This document shows, one piece after another, positions 13,421-21,805 of a stretch of DNA of 35,539 nucleotides. Position 1 is the stretch's first letter; every line of letters starts with the position of its first letter. The DNA lies in contig JALGUG010000016.1 in assembly GCA_029820995.1 (NCBI GenBank), positions 1-35,539 on the forward strand, in the 5' to 3' direction. The translations under genes and the position numbers were made by a program. The stretch comes from Candidatus Zipacnadia bacterium. GTDB lineage: Bacteria > Armatimonadota > Zipacnadia > JALGUG01. The notes under the pieces are model-generated. The model was not told the DNA's origin. It saw only the letters and a list, made by a program, of their open reading frames with translations, and made no database searches.

Positions 13421-15433
13421 ATGCCGTCAGAGAATCGGGCAGAGCGACAGGCTGAGAAACGGGGCCGCAAGGGGCAGGCGGCCCCGACTGCTGCCGCCAG
13501 GAGCGGCCCCTCATCGCGGGCTAATGAGGTCACGTGGCGGGGGATTCTGCTGGGGCTGGTGCTGATCCCTCCGAACTGCTACTGGGTGATGAAGGTGGAG
13601 GGGATCTGGCACTGGGGGCACCCCACGGCGGTCAGTCTGTTCTGGAACGTCGTGTTCAACCTGCTGGTTCTGGTGGGCCTGAACTTCGTCCTGAAGCGTC
13701 TGTGCCCTCGGTATGCGCTGACGCAAGCGGAGTTCATCACGATCTACGTGATGATTACGATCGCCTCGGCGCTGGTGGGACACGATTCGCTGCAGCTTGG
13801 CATTCCCAACCTGGCGCACCCGATCTGGTTCGCGACACCGGAGAATCACTGGGAGGAGCTGTTCTGGAGCAATCTGCCGACGTGGCTGACGGTGCGCGAC
13901 ATGAGGTCGCTGGAGGACTGGTACGACGGTGGCTCCACGCTGTACACGGCGCGGCACATCTCGGCGTGGGCGGGGCCAGTGCTGTGGTGGTGTGCGTTCA
14001 TCATGGCGCTGGGGCTGTGCATGGTCTGCCTGAGCACGCTGTTGCGCAAGCAGTGGACCGAGCACGAGAAGCTGGGCTATCCGATCATCACCTTGCCGGT
14101 AGCGATGACGCAGGACGGCGGCAACCGGGAGTTCTTTGCGCCGAAGCTGTTCTGGATCGGATTCGGCCTGGCTGCGTTGCTGGACCTCAACAACGGCCTG
14201 CACGCCTTCTTTCCGGTCTTGCCGCTGCTGGACGTGCGGCACGACCGGACGCACTTCCTTGACTTCCGAGGTTGGCAGGAGCCGTGGCACGTGCTGGGGC
14301 GCATCGGGGTTCCGTTGTACCCGTTCCTGTGCTGCCTGGGGTATTTCCTGCCGCTGGACCTGTCGCTGTCCATTTGGGTGTTCTTCGTAGTGCGCAAGCT
14401 GAACCTGGTGCTGGCGCGATGGCTGCCTCTGCCCTATCTCCCGCGAATGCCCTACTACAACGAGCAATCGTTTGGCGGTTGGTTCGCGATTTTCGCCTAC
14501 GCGATGTGGGTGGGGCGACGGTACTTCGTAGGGCTGTTACGGCAGAGCGTGCTGGGGCAGCTTTCGCGGGACGGCGCCGGGGAGTTGGTCAGCCACCGGG
14601 GGGCGTTCGTGGGCCTGGTGGCGGGAATGGCGTTCCTGATGTGGTTTTGCGTGCACGCGGGGATGACGGTCTGGGTGGTCGTGGCGTTCTTTGCGATCTA
14701 CTGGGTTCTATCCATCGGGATTACGCGGGTGCGGGCGGAATTGGGGCCGCCGGCGCATGAGATGGCGGGAGGGATGAACTCGGGGACGCTCATCACGCTG
14801 GTGGCGGGCACGCGCGGGACCGGAGCGCGGAATATCAGCATGTTCCCGATGTTCTGGTGGATGACCGGCAGGGGCTACCGGACGCACCCGATGCCCTGCC
14901 AGCTTGAGACCTTCAAGATGGCGGAACTGGCCGGCATGAGGCTGAACCGGCTGGGTCTGGCGATGGGGCTGGCATTCGCGGTAGGCGGGTTGACCAGCTT
15001 TTGGACCGGGATCTCGCAGACATATGCCGCGGGCAACAATCCGATGATCGGCCACAATTGGGGGCAGTGGCGACAGGCAGCGACGCGGCTGCAAGTGGCG
15101 ACGGGCACGGACTATGCGGCCCTGGCGGTTTTGGGAACGGCGTTCGGGTTCACCTGGATGATGATGGCGCTGCGGATGCGGTTCCTGTGGTGGCCGTTGC
15201 ACCCGGCGGGGTACGCACTGGCGATGAACTTCGGCGTGGAGTATTTCTGGTCATGTTTAGTCATCGCGTGGTTGGTCAAACTGATTGTACTGCGGTACGG
15301 CGGGTACAAGACGTATGCGAAGACGATGCCGGCGGTGTTCGGCATTCTGCTGGGAGAGCAGCTCCTGGGTGCGTTCTGGAGCGTGCTGAGTGTGGCACTC
15401 AAGCGCCCGATCTATGACTTCTCGCCCGGCTAG
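13421..15433 (+). CDS. Multi-pass membrane protein, DUF6785/DUF6784-like
   Basis: This encodes 670 aa. A charged cytoplasmic N-terminus of about 35 residues is followed by roughly 12 membrane helices (first near 41-58, then VSLFWNVVFNLLVLVGLNFV). Features I associate with the DUF6785/DUF6784 proteins of Armatimonadota, Planctomycetota and relatives are an early LTQAEFITIYVM helix, LGYPIITLPVAM after helix 5, RVRAELGPPAHEMAGGMNSG, and GYRTHPMPCQLETFKMAE late in the protein. These proteins recall oligopeptide-type transporters, but no substrate is known. Genes for a secreted glycosidase and a phosphodiester glycosidase follow closely, which may point to uptake or export of glycan pieces; this is inference. 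Confidence 0.85.
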   Translation: MPSENRAERQAEKRGRKGQAAPTAAARSGPSSRANEVTWRGILLGLVLIPPNCYWVMKVEGIWHWGHPTAVSLFWNVVFNLLVLVGLNFVLKRLCPRYALTQAEFITIYVMITIASALVGHDSLQLGIPNLAHPIWFATPENHWEELFWSNLPTWLTVRDMRSLEDWYDGGSTLYTARHISAWAGPVLWWCAFIMALGLCMVCLSTLLRKQWTEHEKLGYPIITLPVAMTQDGGNREFFAPKLFWIGFGLAALLDLNNGLHAFFPVLPLLDVRHDRTHFLDFRGWQEPWHVLGRIGVPLYPFLCCLGYFLPLDLSLSIWVFFVVRKLNLVLARWLPLPYLPRMPYYNEQSFGGWFAIFAYAMWVGRRYFVGLLRQSVLGQLSRDGAGELVSHRGAFVGLVAGMAFLMWFCVHAGMTVWVVVAFFAIYWVLSIGITRVRAELGPPAHEMAGGMNSGTLITLVAGTRGTGARNISMFPMFWWMTGRGYRTHPMPCQLETFKMAELAGMRLNRLGLAMGLAFAVGGLTSFWTGISQTYAAGNNPMIGHNWGQWRQAATRLQVATGTDYAALAVLGTAFGFTWMMMALRMRFLWWPLHPAGYALAMNFGVEYFWSCLVIAWLVKLIVLRYGGYKTYAKTMPAVFGILLGEQLLGAFWSVLSVALKRPIYDFSPG

Positions 15434-15461
15434 CGCTCCCCAGATTGGCAGGTGACGTGGA

Positions 15462-18053
15462 ATGCAAGATGACAAGCGGCGATGCGGGCCGGAGGCTTCG
15501 GCCCCGCCAGTGGCCGCGCCTCCGACGCCTGGAGTACGCGGTCGTGGGCATTATCTGAGGGCGTTGCTGATAGCGGCACTCGTGATGCTGTGGGCCGGCG
15601 GGGCGTCTGGGGCCGTGGCTCCCCAGGGTTACGTGAGGAACGGGGACTTCGAGGACTACACGGACGAGGGCGTGCTGTCGTGGGAGACAAGCGGCGCGGT
15701 GGAGCTGGTCCCGGCGCAGGCCTGGCAGAGGCTGCCGCTCAAGTTCAACTCCGGCAAGTATCGGAAGCTGCGACTCTATCTGCGCCTACAGGCTGGTTAC
15801 GGCAAGGTGTGGTTCGACGACGTGTGGGCGCCGGGTTTGAAGCTGGCCGATCCCGGGCTGGAGGAGGTGGCGGAGGGCCGCTTTGTCCGTTGGCAGCAGG
15901 ACGAAGCCGGGACATACATCCTCCCCAGTGACGACCGTCCGCACGGAGGCAAACTGTCGCTGCTGATCGTGGACACGACTCCCGGCGAGCATCCACGGCG
16001 GGTGTGGCAGGATGTTGCGTGCGAGCCGAACACGGAGTACGAGGGCTCGGTTTTCGTGCGGACGGAGGGATTCCAAGGGGACGCCTACGCGGAGATGTAC
16101 GGGCTGAACGAAGACGGAAGCCTGGGGGCGAACATCAAGCACAGTCCGCATGTGAGGAGGGACACCGCGCACGAGCACGGTCGCTGGGTCATGGGCTGCA
16201 AGCTGGGAGATGACGCACCGGCGCGCTTGACGCAGAGACTGACCAGCAAGCCGGATACGAACAATGTGGTGACGGTGGCGTGCCGGGCGGTGGACGTCAA
16301 GGGTGGTCAGTTGGCACTGAGGGTTCGTGCAGTGGGCGAGGAGGCACCGGTTCTGGCGGAACTACGGCCGCGGGCGGAGGCGGAGGGCTGGCAGACGCTG
16401 CGGGAGGTATTCCAGACCGGCAAACAGGCGGAGCTGGAAGTTGAGCTCACGGCACAGGGGGAGGAGGGGCAAGTGCTATTCGACAACGTGAGAATGGCGC
16501 AGGCGGGGCCGAGAACGCGCCCGCGCCTGTTTCGGCCCGGCTCGGCGTCAGAGAACTGGGTGATGCCGGAGAAGGTGCGCTATCATGTGGAGGCGGACCC
16601 GTCGCCGGTGATCGAGGCGGGGCTGGAGTTCTTCGCCGAGGCAGCCGGGGTTGAGCTGGTGAAGGTGGAGAAGGCCGAGGAGGCGCAACTGAGCTTGCTG
16701 GTTCGGTCGCCGTTCACGCAGTCGTGGCCCAAGAACCAGGAGTTTGGGCTCAGTGTCAATACGCGCGGAATGCGAGTGGTAGCGTTCGCGCCGGCGGGGG
16801 CCCTGTACGCATTGATCGCGGCCGGGGAGCTGGTGGACCGGACCCGGGACGGCAAGAAGGTGGTGCTCTCGGGGATCTTGCAGGATCGGCCGGACCTGAG
16901 ATTCCGGGGCACATATATTGCGGCGACGCCGGCGCTGACCGAGGGCCTGCGGGCCAAGCTGCGGCAGTTCGCGCGGCTGCGGCTGAATGCGGTGATGTTC
17001 GAGAGCGAGGCGTTCTTCAAGCTGGACGACGAGGCTGTGCGGCAGGCGGCGCAGGAATGCTTCGCGTATTGCCGCTCGCTGGGGTTGGAGCCGATTCCCG
17101 AGCTGCAGAGCTTCGGCTGGGCGGGAATCCAGTTGAGGATCAACCCGAACGTGGCGGAGGGCACGTTCGTGGAGGGGGAGCGGCATAAGTTAGCGGGCAC
17201 AGAGCCGGTGGCCCTGAAGCACCCGAATGTGATTAGGACGCCGTCGTCGCGGATCAGGGTTTTCAGTGGTGACGGCAAGACCGAGTACCGGGAGGGGGAT
17301 GACTTCCGGGTGGTTCCCGGGGAAATGGCGTATGTGTATCGGCGGGAGGCGAAGCCGTTTGGGATCGTGCGAGTGGCCGGGGGGCGCATCGCGGACGGTG
17401 CGGAGGTGCTGGTAAGCTACGACTATGTGTCGCGTGTGGGGTCCGGCAATTGCCCGTATTGTCCATCGGAGCCCCTGGTATATGAGATCATGAGGCCGGC
17501 GCTGGAGAACACGATCAAGTATTTGGGTCCCAGGTATATCCACATCGGGCACGACGAACCGGGTCAGATGAACACGGACAGCCGGTGCCGGAAGCGGGAA
17601 CTGAGCAACGCCCAGCTCATGGCGGAGGACATCAAGTGGTATCACCAGACGGTGCGAGCGGCGGACCCGGGGATTACGCTAATGATGTGGGCGGATGCGC
17701 TGAACCCGTTCCACAACGGTAACTTCTTCCGCGACGATCCCACGGCAGGAGCAGCGGAGCTGATTCCGCGAGATATCGTGCAGTGTGTGTGGTTCTACGG
17801 GGCCCGGGACCCCCTGAGCCGAGGTCTGAAGAGCATGGAGCACTTCAGGGACCTGGGATTCGCGGTGACAGGCTCACCGTGGGACAATGTGCGTTGCGCC
17901 AGATCGTGGGCGGCGGCGTGCTATGCGGCTCAGCAGCGGAAGGTGAACTGCCTGGGAACGCTGTACACGAGCTGGGACAACAGGTGGGGCGGCCTGGATG
18001 AGTTCGCACGAGCTTCGTGGCGTGTGCCGAAGGAGCTTCTGCCGGAGCCGTGA
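15462..18053 (+). CDS. Secreted GH20-like glycoside hydrolase (beta-N-acetylhexosaminidase fold)
   Basis: This encodes 863 aa. Residues 1-32 are polar; 33-50 form a hydrophobic signal or anchor (LRALLIAALVMLWAGG). Residues 55-355 look like carbohydrate-binding beta modules (YVRNGDFEDYTDEG; KVWFDDVW; LFDNVRMAQ). Residues 375-475 resemble the GH20 N-terminal domain 2. From about 480 a TIM barrel carries RFRGTYI and YIHIGHDEPGQMN, giving the Asp698-Glu699 pair where GH20 enzymes hold their catalytic Asp-Glu. The middle His-Gly-Gly pattern of classical enzymes is HIGHDE here. A long insertion (about 580-670) sits between early barrel strands. AGGTGA 6 nt upstream supports the start. It overlaps the next gene by 56 bp if that start is right. 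The exact substrate is unknown. Confidence 0.82.
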   Translation: MQDDKRRCGPEASAPPVAAPPTPGVRGRGHYLRALLIAALVMLWAGGASGAVAPQGYVRNGDFEDYTDEGVLSWETSGAVELVPAQAWQRLPLKFNSGKYRKLRLYLRLQAGYGKVWFDDVWAPGLKLADPGLEEVAEGRFVRWQQDEAGTYILPSDDRPHGGKLSLLIVDTTPGEHPRRVWQDVACEPNTEYEGSVFVRTEGFQGDAYAEMYGLNEDGSLGANIKHSPHVRRDTAHEHGRWVMGCKLGDDAPARLTQRLTSKPDTNNVVTVACRAVDVKGGQLALRVRAVGEEAPVLAELRPRAEAEGWQTLREVFQTGKQAELEVELTAQGEEGQVLFDNVRMAQAGPRTRPRLFRPGSASENWVMPEKVRYHVEADPSPVIEAGLEFFAEAAGVELVKVEKAEEAQLSLLVRSPFTQSWPKNQEFGLSVNTRGMRVVAFAPAGALYALIAAGELVDRTRDGKKVVLSGILQDRPDLRFRGTYIAATPALTEGLRAKLRQFARLRLNAVMFESEAFFKLDDEAVRQAAQECFAYCRSLGLEPIPELQSFGWAGIQLRINPNVAEGTFVEGERHKLAGTEPVALKHPNVIRTPSSRIRVFSGDGKTEYREGDDFRVVPGEMAYVYRREAKPFGIVRVAGGRIADGAEVLVSYDYVSRVGSGNCPYCPSEPLVYEIMRPALENTIKYLGPRYIHIGHDEPGQMNTDSRCRKRELSNAQLMAEDIKWYHQTVRAADPGITLMMWADALNPFHNGNFFRDDPTAGAAELIPRDIVQCVWFYGARDPLSRGLKSMEHFRDLGFAVTGSPWDNVRCARSWAAACYAAQQRKVNCLGTLYTSWDNRWGGLDEFARASWRVPKELLPEP

Positions 18054-19821
18054 GGGGCGAGACGGGCGAGGGCTGAGGGAGCAGAGGCAGGCGTGTGCTC
18101 GGTTCGGGCGCGCGGCGGTCGTATTGTGGTGGCTGGCCACCGTCAGCGCGTGGGGCGGCGCCAGTGTCAGCTACTTGCATCCACGCATTGCGGACCTGAA
18201 GGTTCACGCGATCTACGTCAACCTGCACGATAAGCGCGTCAAGGTCAGTGTGCACACGGCGTCAAGCTTTCCCGGCGGTGCCGAATCGTTCGGCTCGATG
18301 ATCGGTCGCACGGAGCCGACGGCGGCGGTGACGGGGACCTACTTCTCGACGACTTCGTACCGACCGGTGGGCGACCTGGTGGCAGACGGCCGACTGCTGT
18401 ACTTCGGCGGGTTGGGGACGGCGTTGGCAATCACGCCGGACAATTCCGTGGTTTTCCGGAAGGTCCAGCGGTGCCGACGCGTGGATTGGGGGCAGTTCGA
18501 GACGGTGGTGGCTGCGGGCCCGACGCTGGTGTGGAACGGGCAGGTGGGGGTGCGCGCGGAGGAGGAGGGGTTCACGGACCCCAGCCTGCAGGGGGAGCAC
18601 CGGCGGACGGCGGTCGGGCTCACGGAGAGGAATCGGCTGTTGCTGGTCGTGGTGTCCACGCCGGTGAGCTTAAACCGAATGGCCCACGTGATGCGCCGTC
18701 TGGACTGCATTGACGCGATTAACCTGGACGGCGGCAGCTCGGCGGCGATGTACTATCGGGGCAAGTATGTCGTTCGGCCCGGGCGGCGTCTGGTCAACCT
18801 GATCACCGTTCATGAGGACGTGCCGGTGGTGACCCGGTACGCGGCGAAGCTGCTGCCGAAGGATGCGCTGGCGATCACGCAATATCGCGAGGTGCTGGCC
18901 CACGAGCACTCGCGGCGGGCCAAGGCACACCGTGAAGCCAACGAGCCGGAAGCGGCGCTGCGGGAGCTGGTGGAGGCGTGTCGGCTGGCTCCTCGGCACG
19001 CGAGCTACCGGGTGATGCTGGCAGACGCACGGCTTGCAGCCGGGGACGAGGCGGGGGCCTCGGCGTCGCTGACGGAGGCGGCTGAGATCTACCGAGAAAA
19101 GAGCCGCCCGCAAGAGGCGCTGGCTGCTCTGCGGCAGGCCCTGGCGCTAGACGACCTGAACCTGAAGGCGCTGGGAACGCTGGCGCGAACCTACAGCGGG
19201 CTCGGACAGAAGGAGGAAGCTCGCGAGACGCAGCGCCGGCTCCGGTTGGCGGTTTTGAGGACCAGTGCGAGGCCGCGGCGCTCGGCAGAGATGGTGCGGC
19301 TGGTCAACGAGCAGTGCGCGGCGAGTCCGGGGTGCGTGCTGCCGCCGGGCTGGCCAGCGTCGTCGGGCCCGATTCTGACCGGGGTGGTGCGTGACCGGAC
19401 GTACCGCGACCGGAGGCTGCAGTTCTCGTGGACGAGGCCTCCCGAGTGGGAGCTGCTGGCCAGCGATGACCCGTCGGTGCTGGAGTTGGAGGATCGGGTC
19501 GGCATCACGTACGCGGTGCTGCGGGTGCTCCACGTGCCGATGGAGATTACGTACCAGAACTTCGTGCGGGCCTATTCGGAACGAACGTACGCGGCCGAAC
19601 TGGAAGCACAGGAGTTCCTGCTCGCGAACGCACAAGCGTACTACTGCCGTACGCGGGAACAGGTGGACGAGTTTACGGTGGACGCAACGACGGTGTTCGT
19701 GCGACGGGGGACGGAGATGTTTGTGATCGAGGGCCTGTGTCTGGCGGAGGATTACCCCCGGGCGAAGGCCAAGTTCAAACTGCTGTGGCGGGGACTGGAC
19801 CTACAGTGGACCGGCCTGTAG
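17998..19821 (+). CDS. Phosphodiester glycosidase (NAGPA-like) with TPR and unknown C-terminal domain
   Basis: This encodes 607 aa from the ATG at 17998, inside the end of the GH20-like gene. AGGTGGGG lies upstream of this ATG; the alternative GTG at 18022 has no ribosome site. A signal or anchor is at 38-55 (GRAAVVLWWLATVSAWGG). Residues 60-280 are a phosphodiester-glycosidase domain: AAVTGTYFSTTSYRPVGDLV, HRRTAVGLTERNRLLLVVV and the hallmark INLDGGSSAAMYY (Asp244). This family removes sugars linked through a phosphodiester. Residues 310-430 form about three TPR units, and 450-607 are an alpha/beta region of unknown type. Its position after the GH20-like gene suggests joint work on an envelope glycan. 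Confidence 0.87.
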   Translation: MSSHELRGVCRRSFCRSREGRDGRGLREQRQACARFGRAAVVLWWLATVSAWGGASVSYLHPRIADLKVHAIYVNLHDKRVKVSVHTASSFPGGAESFGSMIGRTEPTAAVTGTYFSTTSYRPVGDLVADGRLLYFGGLGTALAITPDNSVVFRKVQRCRRVDWGQFETVVAAGPTLVWNGQVGVRAEEEGFTDPSLQGEHRRTAVGLTERNRLLLVVVSTPVSLNRMAHVMRRLDCIDAINLDGGSSAAMYYRGKYVVRPGRRLVNLITVHEDVPVVTRYAAKLLPKDALAITQYREVLAHEHSRRAKAHREANEPEAALRELVEACRLAPRHASYRVMLADARLAAGDEAGASASLTEAAEIYREKSRPQEALAALRQALALDDLNLKALGTLARTYSGLGQKEEARETQRRLRLAVLRTSARPRRSAEMVRLVNEQCAASPGCVLPPGWPASSGPILTGVVRDRTYRDRRLQFSWTRPPEWELLASDDPSVLELEDRVGITYAVLRVLHVPMEITYQNFVRAYSERTYAAELEAQEFLLANAQAYYCRTREQVDEFTVDATTVFVRRGTEMFVIEGLCLAEDYPRAKAKFKLLWRGLDLQWTGL

Positions 19822-19835
19822 GGCCCGCGCGGGCC
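19822..19835. other. Perfect palindrome just after the phosphodiester glycosidase stop
   Basis: The 14-bp palindrome GGCCCGCGCGGGCC begins one base after the stop codon. It could fold as a short hairpin that protects the 3' end of the message. No T-run follows, so a standard intrinsic terminator is not supported. Confidence 0.35.
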
Positions 19836-19909
19836 AGCGGGCGGGGTAGGGTCCAAAGGGGTATTCCTTGGGCGGCTGAGGCTGTGTTGGGAGGAAGCAA
19901 CGGATTTGC

Positions 19910-19965
19910 CTCACCCCCTGGCTCCCTCTCCGTGCAATCGCTCCGATCGCTTCCGGAGAGGGGGC
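19910..19965. repeat. CCTCACCCCC-type intergenic hairpin repeat
   Basis: The sequence CTCACCCCCTGGCTCCCTCTCC begins a long imperfect inverted repeat: CCCTCTCCG (19924-19932) pairs with CGGAGAGGG (19954-19962) around a 21-nt loop. This wording is familiar from dispersed intergenic repeats in several high-GC phyla. It sits between a gene end and a promoter and could also act as a transcript end. The remainder of the gap up to 19976 shows nothing else. Confidence 0.55.
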
Positions 19966-19976
19966 AAGCGGGAGGC

Positions 19977-20005
19977 TTGCGACGGGCTGGGGGCTGTGGT
20001 ATACT
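19977..20005 (+). promoter_or_regulatory. Sigma70-type promoter for the LptD-like gene
   Basis: TTGCGA (19977-19982), a 17-nt spacer and TATACT (20000-20005). The predicted transcript starts near 20012, leaving a leader of about 184 nt. The same spacing and -10 box recur at 27775 and 31249. Confidence 0.7.
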
Positions 20006-20011
20006 TTTGTT

Positions 20012-20195
20012 CCCGGGAGCTTCCCAACGCGAGGCGCCTCGGGTGTTGTCGGAGGATCTCCGGTCAAGCTGTTGTGCCTCAGCCGCGCGAGACGGGCCGA
20101 GAGTTCGGGCGTGAGCGGCCGGGGCCTGGGCCGACCGAGGACCAAACAGGGCGCAGTGGCTGAGGGCGAAGAGCTATGCGCCGACAGGTGGCAGC
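20012..20195 (+). other. Leader of the LptD-like gene, with a possible 8-codon upstream ORF
   Basis: The leader has short hairpins, for example CGGAG-gat-CTCCG. It also holds a tiny frame, ATG at 20176 to TGA at 20202 (MRRQVAAC), whose end overlaps the GTG start of the main gene. Coupled translation is possible. The upstream ribosome site is poor, so the tiny frame may be chance. Confidence 0.3.
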
Positions 20196-21713
20196 GTGTT
20201 GAGGCTCCCTCGCGTTGTACTTGTGTTCCTGAGCGCGGTGGCGGTCAGTTGTGCAGCCGGCCCGGAGCAGCTTACGGCGGGAGGGCGAGAGCGCGTCTAT
20301 ATTGATGCGGACCGGATCGAGTATGCTGAGAAGACGGGCGAGGTGAGTGCCAGCGGGGCGGTGGTGGTGGAGTACCGGGGGAACGGGCAAGTCAGGCTCC
20401 ACGCGGATCGGATCCACGGCAATCTGAAGGATGGAGAGATCACGGCGAGCGGCGATGTGCTGGTGGAGCACGGGGAATCGCGGTACAGGGCCAAGGGTGT
20501 GGTCTACAGGGTACGGTCCGGCGATTTCATCATGGACGATGTGCGGGTCGCCGGAGCCTTGGAGCAAGAGGACGGTCGGCGGCTGGTGATTTACTCGGTC
20601 GCCAAGCAGATCAAGCGCGAAGCGGATGTGATGTACATCCTGCGGGGCGAAGTGACGACTTGTGACCGGCCGAAGCCGCACTACGCGCTGATATGCGATG
20701 AATTCATCGTGATTCCGGGCCGACAGCTCATCATGAAGGGCGTATCGGCCCGGTTGTATGGGATCAAGTTCCCGAAGGTACCGAAGATTACCCACTCGTT
20801 GGGCGACGTGGGCCCGCGACGAAGCTGGTTTCCGATGCCCGGCTACAGCGACCGGGACGGGTTTTACGTGTCCTACAATCGGGCGCTGGGGGACGTGGGC
20901 AAGCACTTCAAGACGGAGGCCCAGGTGCGGCTGACGAATTTCCGGGGGATCCGGGGAACGGTGCGGGCGGACTATTTGGGAGGGGGCTGGGGCTCGTATC
21001 TGAAGGTCATGCGGGAGGAGACGGTTCGCTACGACGTGAAGAGGAAGCTGTTTCTGAGTGCGCTGCCCGAATGGGGCGTGACGGCGTCGGGGGAGGTGCC
21101 GTGGTGGTCTGAGCTTTCATATGAGGGGGCGGTGCGGACGGGCGAGTACAAGGAGCGGCCCTGGAATACGAAGGCGGTACGGCACCAGTTGGAGGTGGGA
21201 GTGGGCTATCGTGATGGCGACCGCGCCCGGGGGGTGGGGCGCTGGGGCGGGCTGGGCGTGCAGGAGTCGTTCTACGGCACGGGCGATCAGTATGGCGATA
21301 TCGCCCTGGATCTGGGAGCCGGGATGAGTTTCAGCCGGCGGTTGTCCGGATCGCTGACTTATTATCATCACGTTGAGCATGGAGCTACGCCCTTCGAGTT
21401 CGACGATGTGGACCTGCCGCGCGAGCTGAGGGGGAAGCTGGACGCCTGGGTGACTGATAACTGGGCGGTGGGGTGTTTGGCCCGCTATGATCTACGCCAA
21501 TCCTCGGTGCGGGACTATACGTTGTCACTGACGCGGCGGGCGCATTGTCTGAGCTGGACCGTGCAGTACCGCAACGTGGGGAGCGAGATCGGTCTGCGCG
21601 TCGACGTGAACGGCTTGACGAACAATCTGCGCATGGAGGGGTCTCCCGAAGCCTGGCTGGAGCGAACAGATTCGGGTTCGGGAGCGTCAGACGGGTCTAC
21701 CCAAGCGCCTTAG
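20196..21713 (+). CDS. LptD/OstA-like outer-membrane assembly protein (short)
   Basis: This encodes 505 aa from a GTG (AGGTG 5 nt upstream). A signal peptide (LRLPRVVLVFLSAVAVSC) is followed by an OstA/LptA jellyroll at about 30-140, with the typical repeating strands VYIDADRIEYAEKTGEVSAS, ADRIHGNLKDGEITASGDV and YRAKGVVYRV. Then comes the LptD-type join, EVTTCDRPKPHYALICDEF and IVIPGRQLIMKGVSARLYG, and a predicted beta-barrel of alternating aromatic strands to the C-terminus. LptD inserts lipopolysaccharide in the outer membrane; usual lengths are near 750-800, so this barrel is short. A Cys near the signal end (AVSC) does not clearly match a lipobox. It has its own promoter and ends 92 bp before secA; that gap holds no recognisable signal except the secA ribosome site. 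Confidence 0.82.
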   Translation: MLRLPRVVLVFLSAVAVSCAAGPEQLTAGGRERVYIDADRIEYAEKTGEVSASGAVVVEYRGNGQVRLHADRIHGNLKDGEITASGDVLVEHGESRYRAKGVVYRVRSGDFIMDDVRVAGALEQEDGRRLVIYSVAKQIKREADVMYILRGEVTTCDRPKPHYALICDEFIVIPGRQLIMKGVSARLYGIKFPKVPKITHSLGDVGPRRSWFPMPGYSDRDGFYVSYNRALGDVGKHFKTEAQVRLTNFRGIRGTVRADYLGGGWGSYLKVMREETVRYDVKRKLFLSALPEWGVTASGEVPWWSELSYEGAVRTGEYKERPWNTKAVRHQLEVGVGYRDGDRARGVGRWGGLGVQESFYGTGDQYGDIALDLGAGMSFSRRLSGSLTYYHHVEHGATPFEFDDVDLPRELRGKLDAWVTDNWAVGCLARYDLRQSSVRDYTLSLTRRAHCLSWTVQYRNVGSEIGLRVDVNGLTNNLRMEGSPEAWLERTDSGSGASDGSTQAP

Positions 21714-21805
21714 GCCGGCCCTGATCGAAGGCGACAGAGAGCGGGAGTAACGGGCCCGCGTTGAGATGGCGTGGATGGCCGTGGGAAGTGAGGTGAGCGT
21801 GGAAC

